Source of the DNA: Mycolicibacterium sp. P1-5
GTDB lineage: Bacteria; Actinomycetota; Actinomycetes; Mycobacteriales; Mycobacteriaceae
Direction of reading: 5' to 3'
Length of the DNA stretch: 64,000 nucleotides
Assembly (NCBI RefSeq): GCF_008329565.1
Contig: NZ_NPKT01000016.1
Span: forward strand, 62,001 to 126,000
This document shows, piece by piece, positions 7,747 through 15,689 of this stretch. The notes beneath the pieces were generated by a model. It worked only from the letters and a program-made list of their open reading frames with translations. It did no database searches and was not told the origin of the DNA. A program made the translations under genes and the position numbers. The first letter of the stretch is position 1; each line of letters begins with the position of its first letter.

Positions 7747-8892
7747 TCAAAGGGAAACGGCGGTTTTGCGCTGTTCCAGTGCCCGGTACTGGCGGGCGAT
7801 TTCGAGAATCCACTCCCGGTCCGAATAGCTATCGGGCTGTCCGAGCCAGCTCATACCCGGGAACGGTCCGTGACCGGCCGGGCCCGCCACGCGTGGAGTG
7901 CTCCGCCCGGCGTGGATCCACTTGGCGATCGCCATCGCCTGGGCATCGGGACTGACGCCAGTGCGTTCGACGTCAGACAACACGTCCACCGCGGCACCGT
8001 CCGGCTTACCGGCTCGAAGATGCTCGGCCATCGTGGCCTCCATGTACAGCGCGTCAGAAATCAGCGACAGCCGCTCGGCGACCCGGAAAACCAATGGGCC
8101 GCGGGGCCGTTCGCCGATGCCGACCTCCGGTTGACGGCGTTCCAGTTCGGTCAGAAGCGGCTCGATGAGCCGCAGTTCGCGTCGGCCGCCGAACCAGTCC
8201 TCGACTGCGGGTAACAATGATCCCGCCGCGACAATCGCCATCGCCGCGCCCAGTAGCGTTGCCGCTGTTCCGACACCCACCAGATGTGAGGTGCCGACGG
8301 TGTGGATCAGGAAGAACGCGGTAGCGGCTACCAGCAGAGCGATGCCGAGAGTGAAAACGAACAACGCCCGGCCACGACGAGTCCGGTTCGAATGGCGCAT
8401 ACCCGCCCACACCGCCAAGGTGAAGGCGAGCATCGCGTAGAGCAGCGGCAGGAGCCACGGTAGCGAGGTATTGGCCGATCCGAGGTTCCGCCGCAAATAC
8501 TCCTCGGGCGACATCTCCGGCTGCTGATCGGAGAGAAAGAACAGGACCAGGCTGGCGATACCGATCACCGCGGCCACGCTGTATTGCGCGGTCGCGATCC
8601 GGCGTATCGCGGCCGGGCTACGGCTGGACGCGACGCTGGTGATCATGACGCAGCTGCCGGCGGCGCAGCCGATCAGAGCGAGCTGGCTGAGCCCGATCGA
8701 GATGTTGGACCAGTGCAGTGCGCTGTCGATCAACAGAGTCAGCGGCGGCCAGTTCAGCGCGGCGACCGCGGCCAGGCTGCCCAGTGCCAGGATCATCGCC
8801 GAGCTGACCACCGACTGCTTGTTGACCAGAGCCCACCCGATGCGCAGGCCGGTGGCCATTCCCAGCAGACCGGCGATCAACCAGACGATCAC
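7747..8892 (-). CDS. Polytopic membrane protein paired with an ImmA/IrrE peptidase (MAB_1171c-like)
   Basis: A 381-residue protein. The start is GTG 8892, whose GTGA overlaps the upstream TGA, giving translational coupling. The first 240 residues form seven to nine hydrophobic helices; the C-terminal 140 residues are soluble and helical (LRLIEPLLTELERRQPEVG...). This architecture matches the putative-transporter family that often follows ImmA/IrrE genes in actinobacteria. No substrate is known. The upstream peptidase suggests regulated proteolysis of a partner or signalling across the membrane, but that is inference. It has no counterpart in this position in the M. tuberculosis order that I recall. 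Confidence 0.75.
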   Translation of the reverse strand: MIVWLIAGLLGMATGLRIGWALVNKQSVVSSAMILALGSLAAVAALNWPPLTLLIDSALHWSNISIGLSQLALIGCAAGSCVMITSVASSRSPAAIRRIATAQYSVAAVIGIASLVLFFLSDQQPEMSPEEYLRRNLGSANTSLPWLLPLLYAMLAFTLAVWAGMRHSNRTRRGRALFVFTLGIALLVAATAFFLIHTVGTSHLVGVGTAATLLGAAMAIVAAGSLLPAVEDWFGGRRELRLIEPLLTELERRQPEVGIGERPRGPLVFRVAERLSLISDALYMEATMAEHLRAGKPDGAAVDVLSDVERTGVSPDAQAMAIAKWIHAGRSTPRVAGPAGHGPFPGMSWLGQPDSYSDREWILEIARQYRALEQRKTAVSL

Positions 8893-9380
8893 CCAAACGC
8901 CTCTCCGAGCCGGACCTGCACAATCGACGACCGATCCGACGGCGAGCGGCCCAGCCGGTACAGCAGCAGTGCAGCGAAGTCCTCGGCCTCCTGCTCGATG
9001 TCCTCTCCCCCGGGGCCCATACACCCGGTGCGCTGGTTGAGCATGTAACCGATGAGGTCGTCACTTGCCAGCTCCGCGACATCACGCGCAGCCTCGGTGA
9101 TCGGAATGCCGTAGTGACCCAGAACCAGATGGCCGAGCTCGTGGGCCAGCGTGCGGTCCCAGGTCGGCAGGCCGTTCTGGATCAGAAAGACGTCGTGGTC
9201 GGCGTATTGGCGCCACTGCCCGCACACACCGGCAGGCAGGTCGGCCATCGTGACCTCGATGGGACGGTCCCGGTCGGCGCTGACGGCAGCCACCAGGCGG
9301 GTCAGGGAAATCTCCCCTCGGCGCGGGGCAAGATCGAGAACGTCGTTGACCGCAGTGGTGACCCGGCGGCTGGCCGACAT
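8889..9380 (-). CDS. ImmA/IrrE-family zinc metallopeptidase domain protein
   Basis: A 163-residue protein with the zinc-binding HExxH motif in TLAHELGHLVLGHYG (about residues 80-92) and a downstream acidic segment (ASDDLIGYMLNQ...EQEAEDFAALLL) that carries the third ligand, as in ImmA/IrrE peptidases. Such enzymes typically cleave an HTH repressor. There is no HTH gene in the pair itself, although espR (an XRE-like HTH) ends about 1.2 kb away on the opposite strand. The 4-base overlap with the membrane-protein gene indicates co-translation. The substrate is unknown. Confidence 0.88.
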   Translation of the reverse strand: MSASRRVTTAVNDVLDLAPRRGEISLTRLVAAVSADRDRPIEVTMADLPAGVCGQWRQYADHDVFLIQNGLPTWDRTLAHELGHLVLGHYGIPITEAARDVAELASDDLIGYMLNQRTGCMGPGGEDIEQEAEDFAALLLYRLGRSPSDRSSIVQVRLGEAFG

Positions 9381-9422
9381 CCTGTCCCCCTTCCCCGACG
9401 GTGGGTGGCGATGCGAACTGCG

Positions 9423-10445
9423 CTACTGCGTGAACCGCGTCGTCCCGGCGGCCCGCACGAGGTGGCCGGCCTTCGCTTGGCGGTATCCGAGAAAGCCACC
9501 GAAACCGGTCAGGGCGAGCAGTCCGGCGAAACCAGGCAGGGCCACCGCCGCGACCTCGCCGATCTTGGCATCTTGGAGGTATTTCGGATAGCCAACCCTA
9601 GACGACGGAGGCACTTCTGTACCGGCTGCGGCGGACGTGGCCGGCGGACGTTCGCGCGTCTGCGCGGATTCCCGCCCTGGTCCGCTTCGCGGGCCTGGCT
9701 CGGCACCGGGGCCGAGCGGACGCATCGGCGCCTCGAACACCGGCGGCAATCCGATCAGTGGCGGCATCGTGATGGGCGGCGGCTCGATGCCCGCGGGTCC
9801 GACCGCCCCGCTCGACGCACTGATCACCGGTGGCTCCCCCGGCTCCCCCGGCTCGCCCGGCGGTGGAATCGTCCGCGGCGCAGCGTCGATGAGCCCGCCA
9901 CTGCCACCGCCACCACCTGCCGCCTCAGGGGGCGAGGCGATGCGCGCGCTCGGCGGCGCGGGTACCCCGACCCCGTCACCGATGGCGGCCCGCGGCCAAT
10001 ACAACGGGGGCAGCGGTAGCGGGGGCAGCGGGGGTAGCGGCGGCAGGACGATCGGCGGGAATTGCGGCAGCGGCAGGCACGGCCACGCCGAATTGTGCCA
10101 GCTGGGATAGTCGGGATGCGAAGCACCGGAAGGCATTTGGTCGGCCGGTTGCAAAGATTGGCGCGGGCCACTCGCCACACCACTGCCCGGCCTTACCGCA
10201 CCGGTGGTGACGTCACCGGTGCGCGGCTTGTGCGGTCCATTGTGGCGCCGCCTGCCCTCACGCCTGTGACCCGACGCGTCGTTGCTGTCCGACTCGCTGT
10301 GCGCCCCTTGCGTACCGTCGCTGTTACCAATCGTGCCGGGGCTGGCCGCGGCCGGCGTGGCCCCGAGCATGGTCCCACCGCCGCAGAGCAAACCGCACGC
10401 GATGACCCAGCTAATCGCTGCGGCACTCATCGGTGAGCGGTTCAC
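9423..10445 (-). CDS. Proline/glycine-rich exported protein with C-terminal anchor
   Basis: A 340-residue protein of low complexity. Residues 1-35 form a signal peptide (AAISWVIACGLLCGGGTMLG, then an AAAS cleavage region). A charged segment follows, then proline repeats (PPLPPLPPLPLPPLYWP), glycine runs, and EPGEPGEP. A hydrophobic C-terminal segment (AAVALPGFAGLLALTGFGGFL) ends in a basic tail, so the protein may be held in the membrane with the proline-rich part in the wall. No catalytic motif is present. It lies 42 bases upstream of the ImmA/IrrE gene on the same strand, so it may be part of the same islet. I do not recognise a family. Confidence 0.7.
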   Translation of the reverse strand: MNRSPMSAAAISWVIACGLLCGGGTMLGATPAAASPGTIGNSDGTQGAHSESDSNDASGHRREGRRRHNGPHKPRTGDVTTGAVRPGSGVASGPRQSLQPADQMPSGASHPDYPSWHNSAWPCLPLPQFPPIVLPPLPPLPPLPLPPLYWPRAAIGDGVGVPAPPSARIASPPEAAGGGGGSGGLIDAAPRTIPPPGEPGEPGEPPVISASSGAVGPAGIEPPPITMPPLIGLPPVFEAPMRPLGPGAEPGPRSGPGRESAQTRERPPATSAAAGTEVPPSSRVGYPKYLQDAKIGEVAAVALPGFAGLLALTGFGGFLGYRQAKAGHLVRAAGTTRFTQ

Positions 10446-10615
10446 GACGTTCCTCGAGTTAGCGGCGCAGGTCGCTGCCGCATCGGACAGTTCGGGATCA
10501 TTGTGGCATATCCGCAGGTCGTGATAGGCCGCGTTGAGCCGGGCGATAGGGTTGACTGACCCGGTCGCGAGCGCGTCTCGCCGATCGCCGACGACCTACT
10601 CGGGAGGCATCAGGT

Positions 10616-11272
10616 ATGGGCCTGTTCACCAAGCGCAAAAGCCGTGCGACGCGCCGCGCGGAGGCCCGGGCGATCAAGGCCCGTGCCAAGCTCGAGGCCA
10701 AGCTGTCGGCCCGGAACGAGGGCAAACGCATCAAGGCCGCCGAGCGTGCCGAGAACAAGGTGCTCAAGGCGCAGTTGAAGGCCGCCCGCGAATCCGACCG
10801 GGCCGCGGTCAAGGTCGCCGAAGCGCAACTGAAGGCGGTCCGCGAGGGCAAACTCCTGTCGCCCACCCGGGTGCGGCGTGCGTTGACCGTGTCCCGGCTG
10901 CTGGCGCCGGTGGTGGTCCCGGTGGCCTACCGGGCCGCGATCGCGGCCCGCGGCATCATCGACGAACGGCGGGCCGACCGTCTCGGCGTGCCCCTGAGCC
11001 AGCTCGGGCAGTTCTCCGGCCAGGGCGGCCAGCTGTCGGCGCGGATCGCCGGCGCGGAGAACTCGCTGCGGCTGGTGGCCGAGAAAAAGCCCAAAGATGC
11101 CGAGACCAAACAGTTCGTCGCCGCGATCAGCGAACGGCTGAACGCCCTCTCGGCCGCAGTCGCCGCCGCAGAGAACATGCCGGGGCAGCGCCGCCGCGAC
11201 GCACACGCCGCGATCGCCGAACAGCTCGACGGAATCGACGCCGATCTGATGGCGCGCCTCGGCGTGCTCTGA
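10616..11272 (+). CDS. DUF6474-type conserved mycobacterial protein, Rv3850 homologue
   Basis: A 218-residue protein, the same length as Rv3850. The ATG at 10616 has GGGAGG eight bases upstream. The first 80 residues are highly charged and helical (KRKSRATRRAEARAIKARAK and similar), likely a coiled coil or nucleic-acid-facing basic region. A short hydrophobic stretch (SRLLAPVVVPVAYRAAIAA) follows, then an amphipathic C-terminal half. Function is unknown. The stop overlaps the start of the next gene (TGATG), so it heads an operon with the YcnI and CopC genes. The basic content and hns nearby might hint at nucleoid association, but this is weak inference. Confidence 0.87.
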   Translation: MGLFTKRKSRATRRAEARAIKARAKLEAKLSARNEGKRIKAAERAENKVLKAQLKAARESDRAAVKVAEAQLKAVREGKLLSPTRVRRALTVSRLLAPVVVPVAYRAAIAARGIIDERRADRLGVPLSQLGQFSGQGGQLSARIAGAENSLRLVAEKKPKDAETKQFVAAISERLNALSAAVAAAENMPGQRRRDAHAAIAEQLDGIDADLMARLGVL

Positions 11273-11964
11273 TGGCCGGCCATCGGGTGGTGACTCGTGC
11301 GCTGACCCTGGCGACGCTGCTCACCCTCGGATCGTGGACGGTCGCGGCCACGGCCGGCGCGCACGTCCATGTCAACGCCGATCACGCCGTGCGGGGTGAC
11401 TACGCACTCGTCACCTTTCAAGTTCCCAACGAGTCCGAAAAAGGCGTTCCGACAACCAAAGTCATGATCACGCTGCCCAATATTGCGTCAGCGAGCACCG
11501 ACGTGATGGCCGGCTGGACCGCCGCCCTCGACCGCGATCCGGCCAACGGCGCCTACCGGTCCGTCACGTTCACCGCAACTCCCAGTGCCGGCATCGGCGC
11601 CGCCCAGTTCGAGTTGTTCCGGCTGTCGATCAAGTTGCCTGACGCCGATTCGGTGTCGTTCCCGGTCGCGCAGACCTATGCCGACGGGACCGTAGTCAAC
11701 TGGGACCAGCCGCCGCTGCCGGGCGGTGGCGAACCCGAATACCCGGCTCCGGTCTTGCCACTGACGGCCGGACCGCACGAACCCGAGGAGCACCATGGGA
11801 CCCCGCCGGGAACCGCGGCGCCCTCGGTGAGCGCAGCTGCGACGGCCGACGCTCAGGCTCCGGCACGAGGCGGTTCCGACAACACCGCGCGGGCACTGGC
11901 CGGCGGTGCGCTGTTGGTGGCGGCGATCGGTGTCGGGATCGCGTTGGCCCGCCGGCGGACATGA
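11272..11964 (+). CDS. YcnI-family (DUF1775) copper-binding membrane protein
   Basis: A 230-residue protein that starts at ATG 11272, overlapping the previous stop. A signal peptide (to about residue 30) ends before AHVHVNADHAV, which places the copper-ligand His at the mature N-terminus as in YcnI copper-brace proteins. The beta-sandwich domain carries the family hallmarks TFQVPNES and NWDQPPLPGGGEPEYPAP. A flexible linker and a C-terminal transmembrane helix with basic tail (GIALARRRT) follow. YcnI proteins are thought to handle extracytoplasmic copper with CopC/YcnJ partners; the next gene is a CopC, coupled by an ATGA overlap. Confidence 0.93.
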   Translation: MAGHRVVTRALTLATLLTLGSWTVAATAGAHVHVNADHAVRGDYALVTFQVPNESEKGVPTTKVMITLPNIASASTDVMAGWTAALDRDPANGAYRSVTFTATPSAGIGAAQFELFRLSIKLPDADSVSFPVAQTYADGTVVNWDQPPLPGGGEPEYPAPVLPLTAGPHEPEEHHGTPPGTAAPSVSAAATADAQAPARGGSDNTARALAGGALLVAAIGVGIALARRRT

Positions 11965-12470
11965 CCGCGCTGCGGCGGGTAGTGGCCACTGTGCTGTTGA
12001 TGTCGGCAATGGCGTTGGGCGGGACGGCGGTGGCGTGGGCACATGCTGTGCGGGTGGCCGCCGACCCGTCGCCCGACGCCACCCTGAGGATTGCGCCGTC
12101 GCGGGTCAGCGCCACGTTCAACGAGCAGTTGCAGACTGATTTCGCCGCGATGACGGTGGTGGGGCCAGACGGCAATCTGTGGTCGGACGGGGCGCCGCAG
12201 GTGCAGGGTGCAGCGGTCAGCATCGGGGTTCGCCCGCTCGGCCCGACCGGGCCATACACCGTGAACTACCGGGTGACGTCGGCCGACGGCCACGTCGTGT
12301 CCGGATCGTGGGCGTTCACCATGACCGTTACCGGCGGCGGCACCCCGGGTCCGTCGGCCTCGGCGTCGGCCCCTGCCGCTGAGCGGGCGCTGCCGGTGTG
12401 GCCGTTCATCGTCGGCGCCGTAGCGGTGATTGCCATCGGCGTCATCTGGTCTCGGCTTCGGCGTTCTTGA
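11961..12470 (+). CDS. CopC-domain copper resistance protein
   Basis: A 169-residue protein starting at ATG 11961 (ATGA overlap with the YcnI gene). A signal peptide ends at VAWA, leaving His as the first mature residue (HAVRVAADPSPDATL), the classical CopC Cu(II) ligand. The second ligand region is TSADGHVVSGSW. A Ser/Ala/Pro linker and one C-terminal transmembrane helix (VWPFIVGAVAVIAIGVIW) anchor it to the membrane. There is no CopD membrane domain fused here. Together with YcnI it probably buffers or delivers copper outside the membrane. Confidence 0.92.
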   Translation: MTALRRVVATVLLMSAMALGGTAVAWAHAVRVAADPSPDATLRIAPSRVSATFNEQLQTDFAAMTVVGPDGNLWSDGAPQVQGAAVSIGVRPLGPTGPYTVNYRVTSADGHVVSGSWAFTMTVTGGGTPGPSASASAPAAERALPVWPFIVGAVAVIAIGVIWSRLRRS

Positions 12471-12523
12471 CCCTGGCATGATGGGTGCCACTGCCGGCGA
12501 CATATTGCAAAGGAGCGCACCTG

Positions 12524-12961
12524 ATGGCAGATGAGCAGGACCGGCCCGATGCGGGTCGCGATGCCACGCCGCCCGGGCCCCCGCGTCCGGAAAAGGCCGC
12601 TGCCAAGAAGCAGCCGGCCAAGAAGGCGCCGGCCAAAAGAGCTGTGAAGAAGGCGCCCGCCAAGAAGGCACCGGCCAAGAAAGCCCCGGCCAAGAAGGTG
12701 GCCCCGCCGCCACCGGAACCGCCCGCCGAGTCAACCCCGCTCGCCGCGGGGAACGGCTCTCCGCCGCTGGCTGAGGGCGCCCGTGCGGCGGCCGCCAGCG
12801 CCAAGGCGTCGGTCGAACAGGCCGCGGACCCGGTGTCCACGCCGGCGATCGTGCCTGCTCCGCAGTCCTCACGCTCCCCGTTGCCGTTCGCGGTGGCCTT
12901 CGGCGCGACCGTCCTGATCGCCCTGCTGGTGCATCGGATCCGCGCGCGGAACGCCGAGTGA
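12524..12961 (+). CDS. hns: Membrane-anchored histone-like protein Hns (Rv3852 family)
   Basis: A 145-residue protein. ATG 12524 is chosen because AAAGGAG lies just upstream; the frame also opens at 12485 but without such a site. The N-terminal half is a lysine/alanine/proline repeat (KKAPAKK units, about residues 20-60) resembling histone H1 tails and able to bind DNA. The C-terminus has one transmembrane helix (LPFAVAFGATVLIALLVH) and a short basic tail. Rv3852 is described as a nucleoid-associated protein tethered to the membrane. Its stop overlaps the rraA start (GTGA), so both are probably co-translated. Confidence 0.93.
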   Translation: MADEQDRPDAGRDATPPGPPRPEKAAAKKQPAKKAPAKRAVKKAPAKKAPAKKAPAKKVAPPPPEPPAESTPLAAGNGSPPLAEGARAAAASAKASVEQAADPVSTPAIVPAPQSSRSPLPFAVAFGATVLIALLVHRIRARNAE

Positions 12962-13446
12962 GTATGGCTGTCACCTTCCGCCCCACCGCCGACCTCGTCG
13001 ACGACATAGGTCCGGACGTCCGCAGCTGCGATGCGCAGTTCCGCCAGTTTGGCGGCCGCACCGAATTCGCCGGGCCGATCAGCACCGTGCGGTGTTTCCA
13101 GGACAACGCGCTGCTGAAGTCGGTGCTCTCCGAGTCCGGCGACGGCCGGGTTCTGGTGATCGACGGTGATGCCTCGCTGCACACGGCACTGGTAGGTGAC
13201 GTGATCGCCGAGCTGGGCCGCTCCAACGGCTGGTCGGGGCTGATCGTGCACGGCGCGGTGCGGGACGCATCGACGCTGCGCACCCTTGAGATCGGTATCA
13301 AGGCGCTGGGCACCAATCCACGCAAGAGCACCAAGTCCGGTGAGGGCGAGCGCGACGTTCCGGTCAGCTTCGGCGGCGTCACCTTTGCGCCCGGGGACAT
13401 CGCCTACAGTGACGACGACGGGATCGTTGTCACCTCAGCCGGCTAA
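12958..13446 (+). CDS. rraA: RraA-like protein (Rv3853)
   Basis: A 162-residue protein from GTG 12958, overlapping the hns stop; an internal ATG at 12964 is an alternative start. It matches the RraA fold over its length: TADLVDDIGPDVRSCDAQFR, GDGRVLVIDGDASLHTALVGD, and the family LIVHGAVRDASTLRTLEIG with KALGTNPRKS. RraA proteins inhibit RNase E in Escherichia coli; related proteins are oxaloacetate decarboxylases or HMG-type aldolases. The old MenG annotation is not supported. The stop overlaps the convergent ethA stop by four bases. Confidence 0.94.
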   Translation: MSMAVTFRPTADLVDDIGPDVRSCDAQFRQFGGRTEFAGPISTVRCFQDNALLKSVLSESGDGRVLVIDGDASLHTALVGDVIAELGRSNGWSGLIVHGAVRDASTLRTLEIGIKALGTNPRKSTKSGEGERDVPVSFGGVTFAPGDIAYSDDDGIVVTSAG

Positions 13447-14912
13447 ACACCTACTGCGGAACGGTGTTTGGAGAAGCTCAGCGCTTCGTCGTCCACTTTG
13501 CCGCGCCGAATGAGCCGCAGGTCCAGCAAGTAGTTCTGCTTGAGTCGCCACGGCGCGCGTGAGCCGGCCTTGGGCAGCCGATCCAGCGCCCGCAGCACGT
13601 AGCCGGGGGTGAAGTCCATCAACGGGCGTTCCTCGATATCGGCCGACGGCTGGCTCGGGGCAACTCGGTCGTAGCCTCGCGCGTCCATGTGATTGAGGAC
13701 GCGGCAGACGAATTCGGAGACCAGGTCGGCCTTCAGCGTCCACGACGCGTTGGTGTAGCCGATGGTGAACGCCATGTTTGGCACACCAGAGAGCATCATG
13801 CCCTTGTAGGCCATCGTGGTGTTCAGGTCCAGCGGCTCACCGTCTGAGACGATTTCGGCGCCACCGAACAGCTGAAGGTTCAAACCTGTTGCGGTGACGA
13901 TGATGTCAGCGTCGAGCTCGCGACCTGAGGCGAGCTTGATACCGGTCGCGGTGAAGCGCTCGATGGTGTCGGTGACCACGTCGGCCTGGCCCCTGCGGAT
14001 CGTGCGGAACAGATCACCGTTGGGCGCCAAGCACAGTCGCTCGTCCCACACCCGATAGTTCGGCCCGAAGTGCTTGTTGACGTCGTAGCCCTCGGGCAGC
14101 CTGCGCTGGGCCATCGTCATCAACTGCTTACGCATGAAGTTGGGGAACCGCCGGGCCAGCCGGTACTGCACGGACTGGAACACGATGCTCTTCCACCGAT
14201 TGGCCACATAGGCGGGTTTGGCGGGCAGAAGCTTGTTCATCCGCACCGCGAACGGGTCGACGTCGGGCAGCGAGCCGATGTAGGTCGGTGAACGCTGCAG
14301 CATCGTGACGTGCTCGGCGCCCGAATTAGCAAGGGCAGGAATAAGAGTCACGGCGGTCGCTCCGCTTCCGATGACCACGACCCGCTTGCCGGCGTAGTCC
14401 AGATCCTCCGGCCAATGCTGTGGGTGCACGATTGCGCCTTTGAAATCGCCGGCGCCGGGGAACTCCGGCGAGTAGCCCTCGTCATAGTTGTAGTAGCCGC
14501 TGCAGGCGAACAAGAACGAACAGGTGATGTCCTTCTGCTCACCGCCTGCTTCGACCCGCACGGTCCACTGGTTGTCGGCAGTAGACCATTCGGCGCGGAC
14601 CACGCGGTGACGAAAGCGGATGTGCTTGTCGATGCCGTACTCGCGCACCGTCTCCTTCAGGTACGACATGATCGACGGCCCGTCGGCGATCGCCTTCTCC
14701 GACGTCCACGGCTTGAATCGGAAGCCCAGGGTGAACATGTCGGAATCCGAGCGGACGCCGGGATACTTGAACAGGTCCCAGGTGCCGCCGATATTCTCGC
14801 GTCGCTCCAGCACCAGGAAGCTCTTCGACGGGCAGCGGTCCTGGAGGTGCCAGGCGGCGCTGATGCCGGAAATACCGGCTCCCACGATCACAACATCGAC
14901 GTGTTCGGTCAT
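13443..14912 (-). CDS. ethA: Baeyer-Villiger flavin monooxygenase EthA
   Basis: A 489-residue protein, the same length as M. tuberculosis EthA, which activates ethionamide and related thioamides. It has an FAD-binding Rossmann site VVIVGAGISGISAAWHL at the N-terminus, the Baeyer-Villiger fingerprint FKGAIVHPQHWP (about residues 150-161, FxGxxxHxxxW) and an NADPH site VVVIGSGATAVTL. The natural role is oxidation of ketones or sulfides, possibly of lipids. It is divergent from ethR with two palindromes in the 77-base gap, so it is probably EthR-repressed as in M. tuberculosis. Confidence 0.96.
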   Translation of the reverse strand: MTEHVDVVIVGAGISGISAAWHLQDRCPSKSFLVLERRENIGGTWDLFKYPGVRSDSDMFTLGFRFKPWTSEKAIADGPSIMSYLKETVREYGIDKHIRFRHRVVRAEWSTADNQWTVRVEAGGEQKDITCSFLFACSGYYNYDEGYSPEFPGAGDFKGAIVHPQHWPEDLDYAGKRVVVIGSGATAVTLIPALANSGAEHVTMLQRSPTYIGSLPDVDPFAVRMNKLLPAKPAYVANRWKSIVFQSVQYRLARRFPNFMRKQLMTMAQRRLPEGYDVNKHFGPNYRVWDERLCLAPNGDLFRTIRRGQADVVTDTIERFTATGIKLASGRELDADIIVTATGLNLQLFGGAEIVSDGEPLDLNTTMAYKGMMLSGVPNMAFTIGYTNASWTLKADLVSEFVCRVLNHMDARGYDRVAPSQPSADIEERPLMDFTPGYVLRALDRLPKAGSRAPWRLKQNYLLDLRLIRRGKVDDEALSFSKHRSAVGV

Positions 14913-14925
14913 GCCGGCGACGTTA

Positions 14926-14971
14926 TCAACATCGTGTTGAATTGGTCAACGCCCTGTCGAAAAAATCGACA
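14926..14971. promoter_or_regulatory. Probable EthR operator palindromes
   Basis: Two perfect inverted repeats occupy the ethA-ethR gap: TCAACA-TCG-TGTTGA (14926-14940) and TGTCGA-AAAAA-TCGACA (14955-14971). A further GGTCAA half-site lies between them. The M. tuberculosis operator is also a long stretch of TGTCGA-like repeats bound by several EthR dimers, so autoregulation and ethA repression are expected. The exact protected bases cannot be read from sequence. Confidence 0.75.
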
Positions 14972-14989
14972 CGCTGTAAAGTTAGACCC

Positions 14990-15634
14990 GTGCCAGCTGC
15001 CAGTCCGCCCCGCGTTCGTGGGCGTCGCGCCACCCGCCCGTCCGGTGATGATCGCGAAGCGGCCATCCTGCGCACGCTGGAGGGCATGCTCGAGCAGCGG
15101 TCATTCGCGGACGTCTCCGTCGATGACCTGGCCAAGGGGGCCGGGCTCTCACGCCCGACGTTTTACTTCTACTTCGCTTCCAAGGACGCGGTGTTGGTGC
15201 GACTGTTCGCCGAAGCCATCATCGCCTCCGGCGCGCGGGAGCCGCAGACCGTCGAGGTGCCCGTGGATCCGCGTCAGTCCTGGCATGACGGCATCTACGC
15301 CTTCTTCGATTCCCTGCGTCCACACCGGGCAGTGGTGCTCGCCGGCCTGAGCGTCATGGCTACCAACACCGAATTGCGGGAACTGTGGTCGGGCTTCATG
15401 ACCGGCTGGATCGACTACACGGCTGCACTGATCCTCCGGGAACGGGAGCGCGGCGCCGCACCCGACACAATCCCGGCGCGCGATCTGGCGACCGCACTGA
15501 ACCTGATGAACGAGCGCGTCGTGGTCGCGGCCCAGGGAAGCCAACAGCCGGCGCTGCCGGAGGAAGCCGCGCTGGTGGCGGTGGCCCATATCTGGATCAC
15601 CAGCATCTACGGCGGGGCATCGGCGTCGGTTTGA
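14990..15634 (+). CDS. ethR: TetR-family repressor EthR
   Basis: A 214-residue protein from GTG 14990. The earlier frame start at 14942 would run through the operator. The HTH lies in DVSVDDLAKGAGLSRPTFYF; the N-terminal basic arm GRRATRPSGDDRE matches EthR. The C-terminal ligand domain ends LATALNLMNERVVVAAQGSQ and IWITSIYGG, which is the family pattern. EthR represses ethA and itself; small hydrophobic ligands release it. The middle of the ligand domain is the least conserved part, as expected for a changed ligand pocket. Confidence 0.95.
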   Translation: MPAASPPRVRGRRATRPSGDDREAAILRTLEGMLEQRSFADVSVDDLAKGAGLSRPTFYFYFASKDAVLVRLFAEAIIASGAREPQTVEVPVDPRQSWHDGIYAFFDSLRPHRAVVLAGLSVMATNTELRELWSGFMTGWIDYTAALILRERERGAAPDTIPARDLATALNLMNERVVVAAQGSQQPALPEEAALVAVAHIWITSIYGGASASV

Positions 15635-15689
15635 TTCCGGCTTCGCATATTGAATTCGCCGCCCGCGCGGGTGGCCCTAGTCTTGCGGC

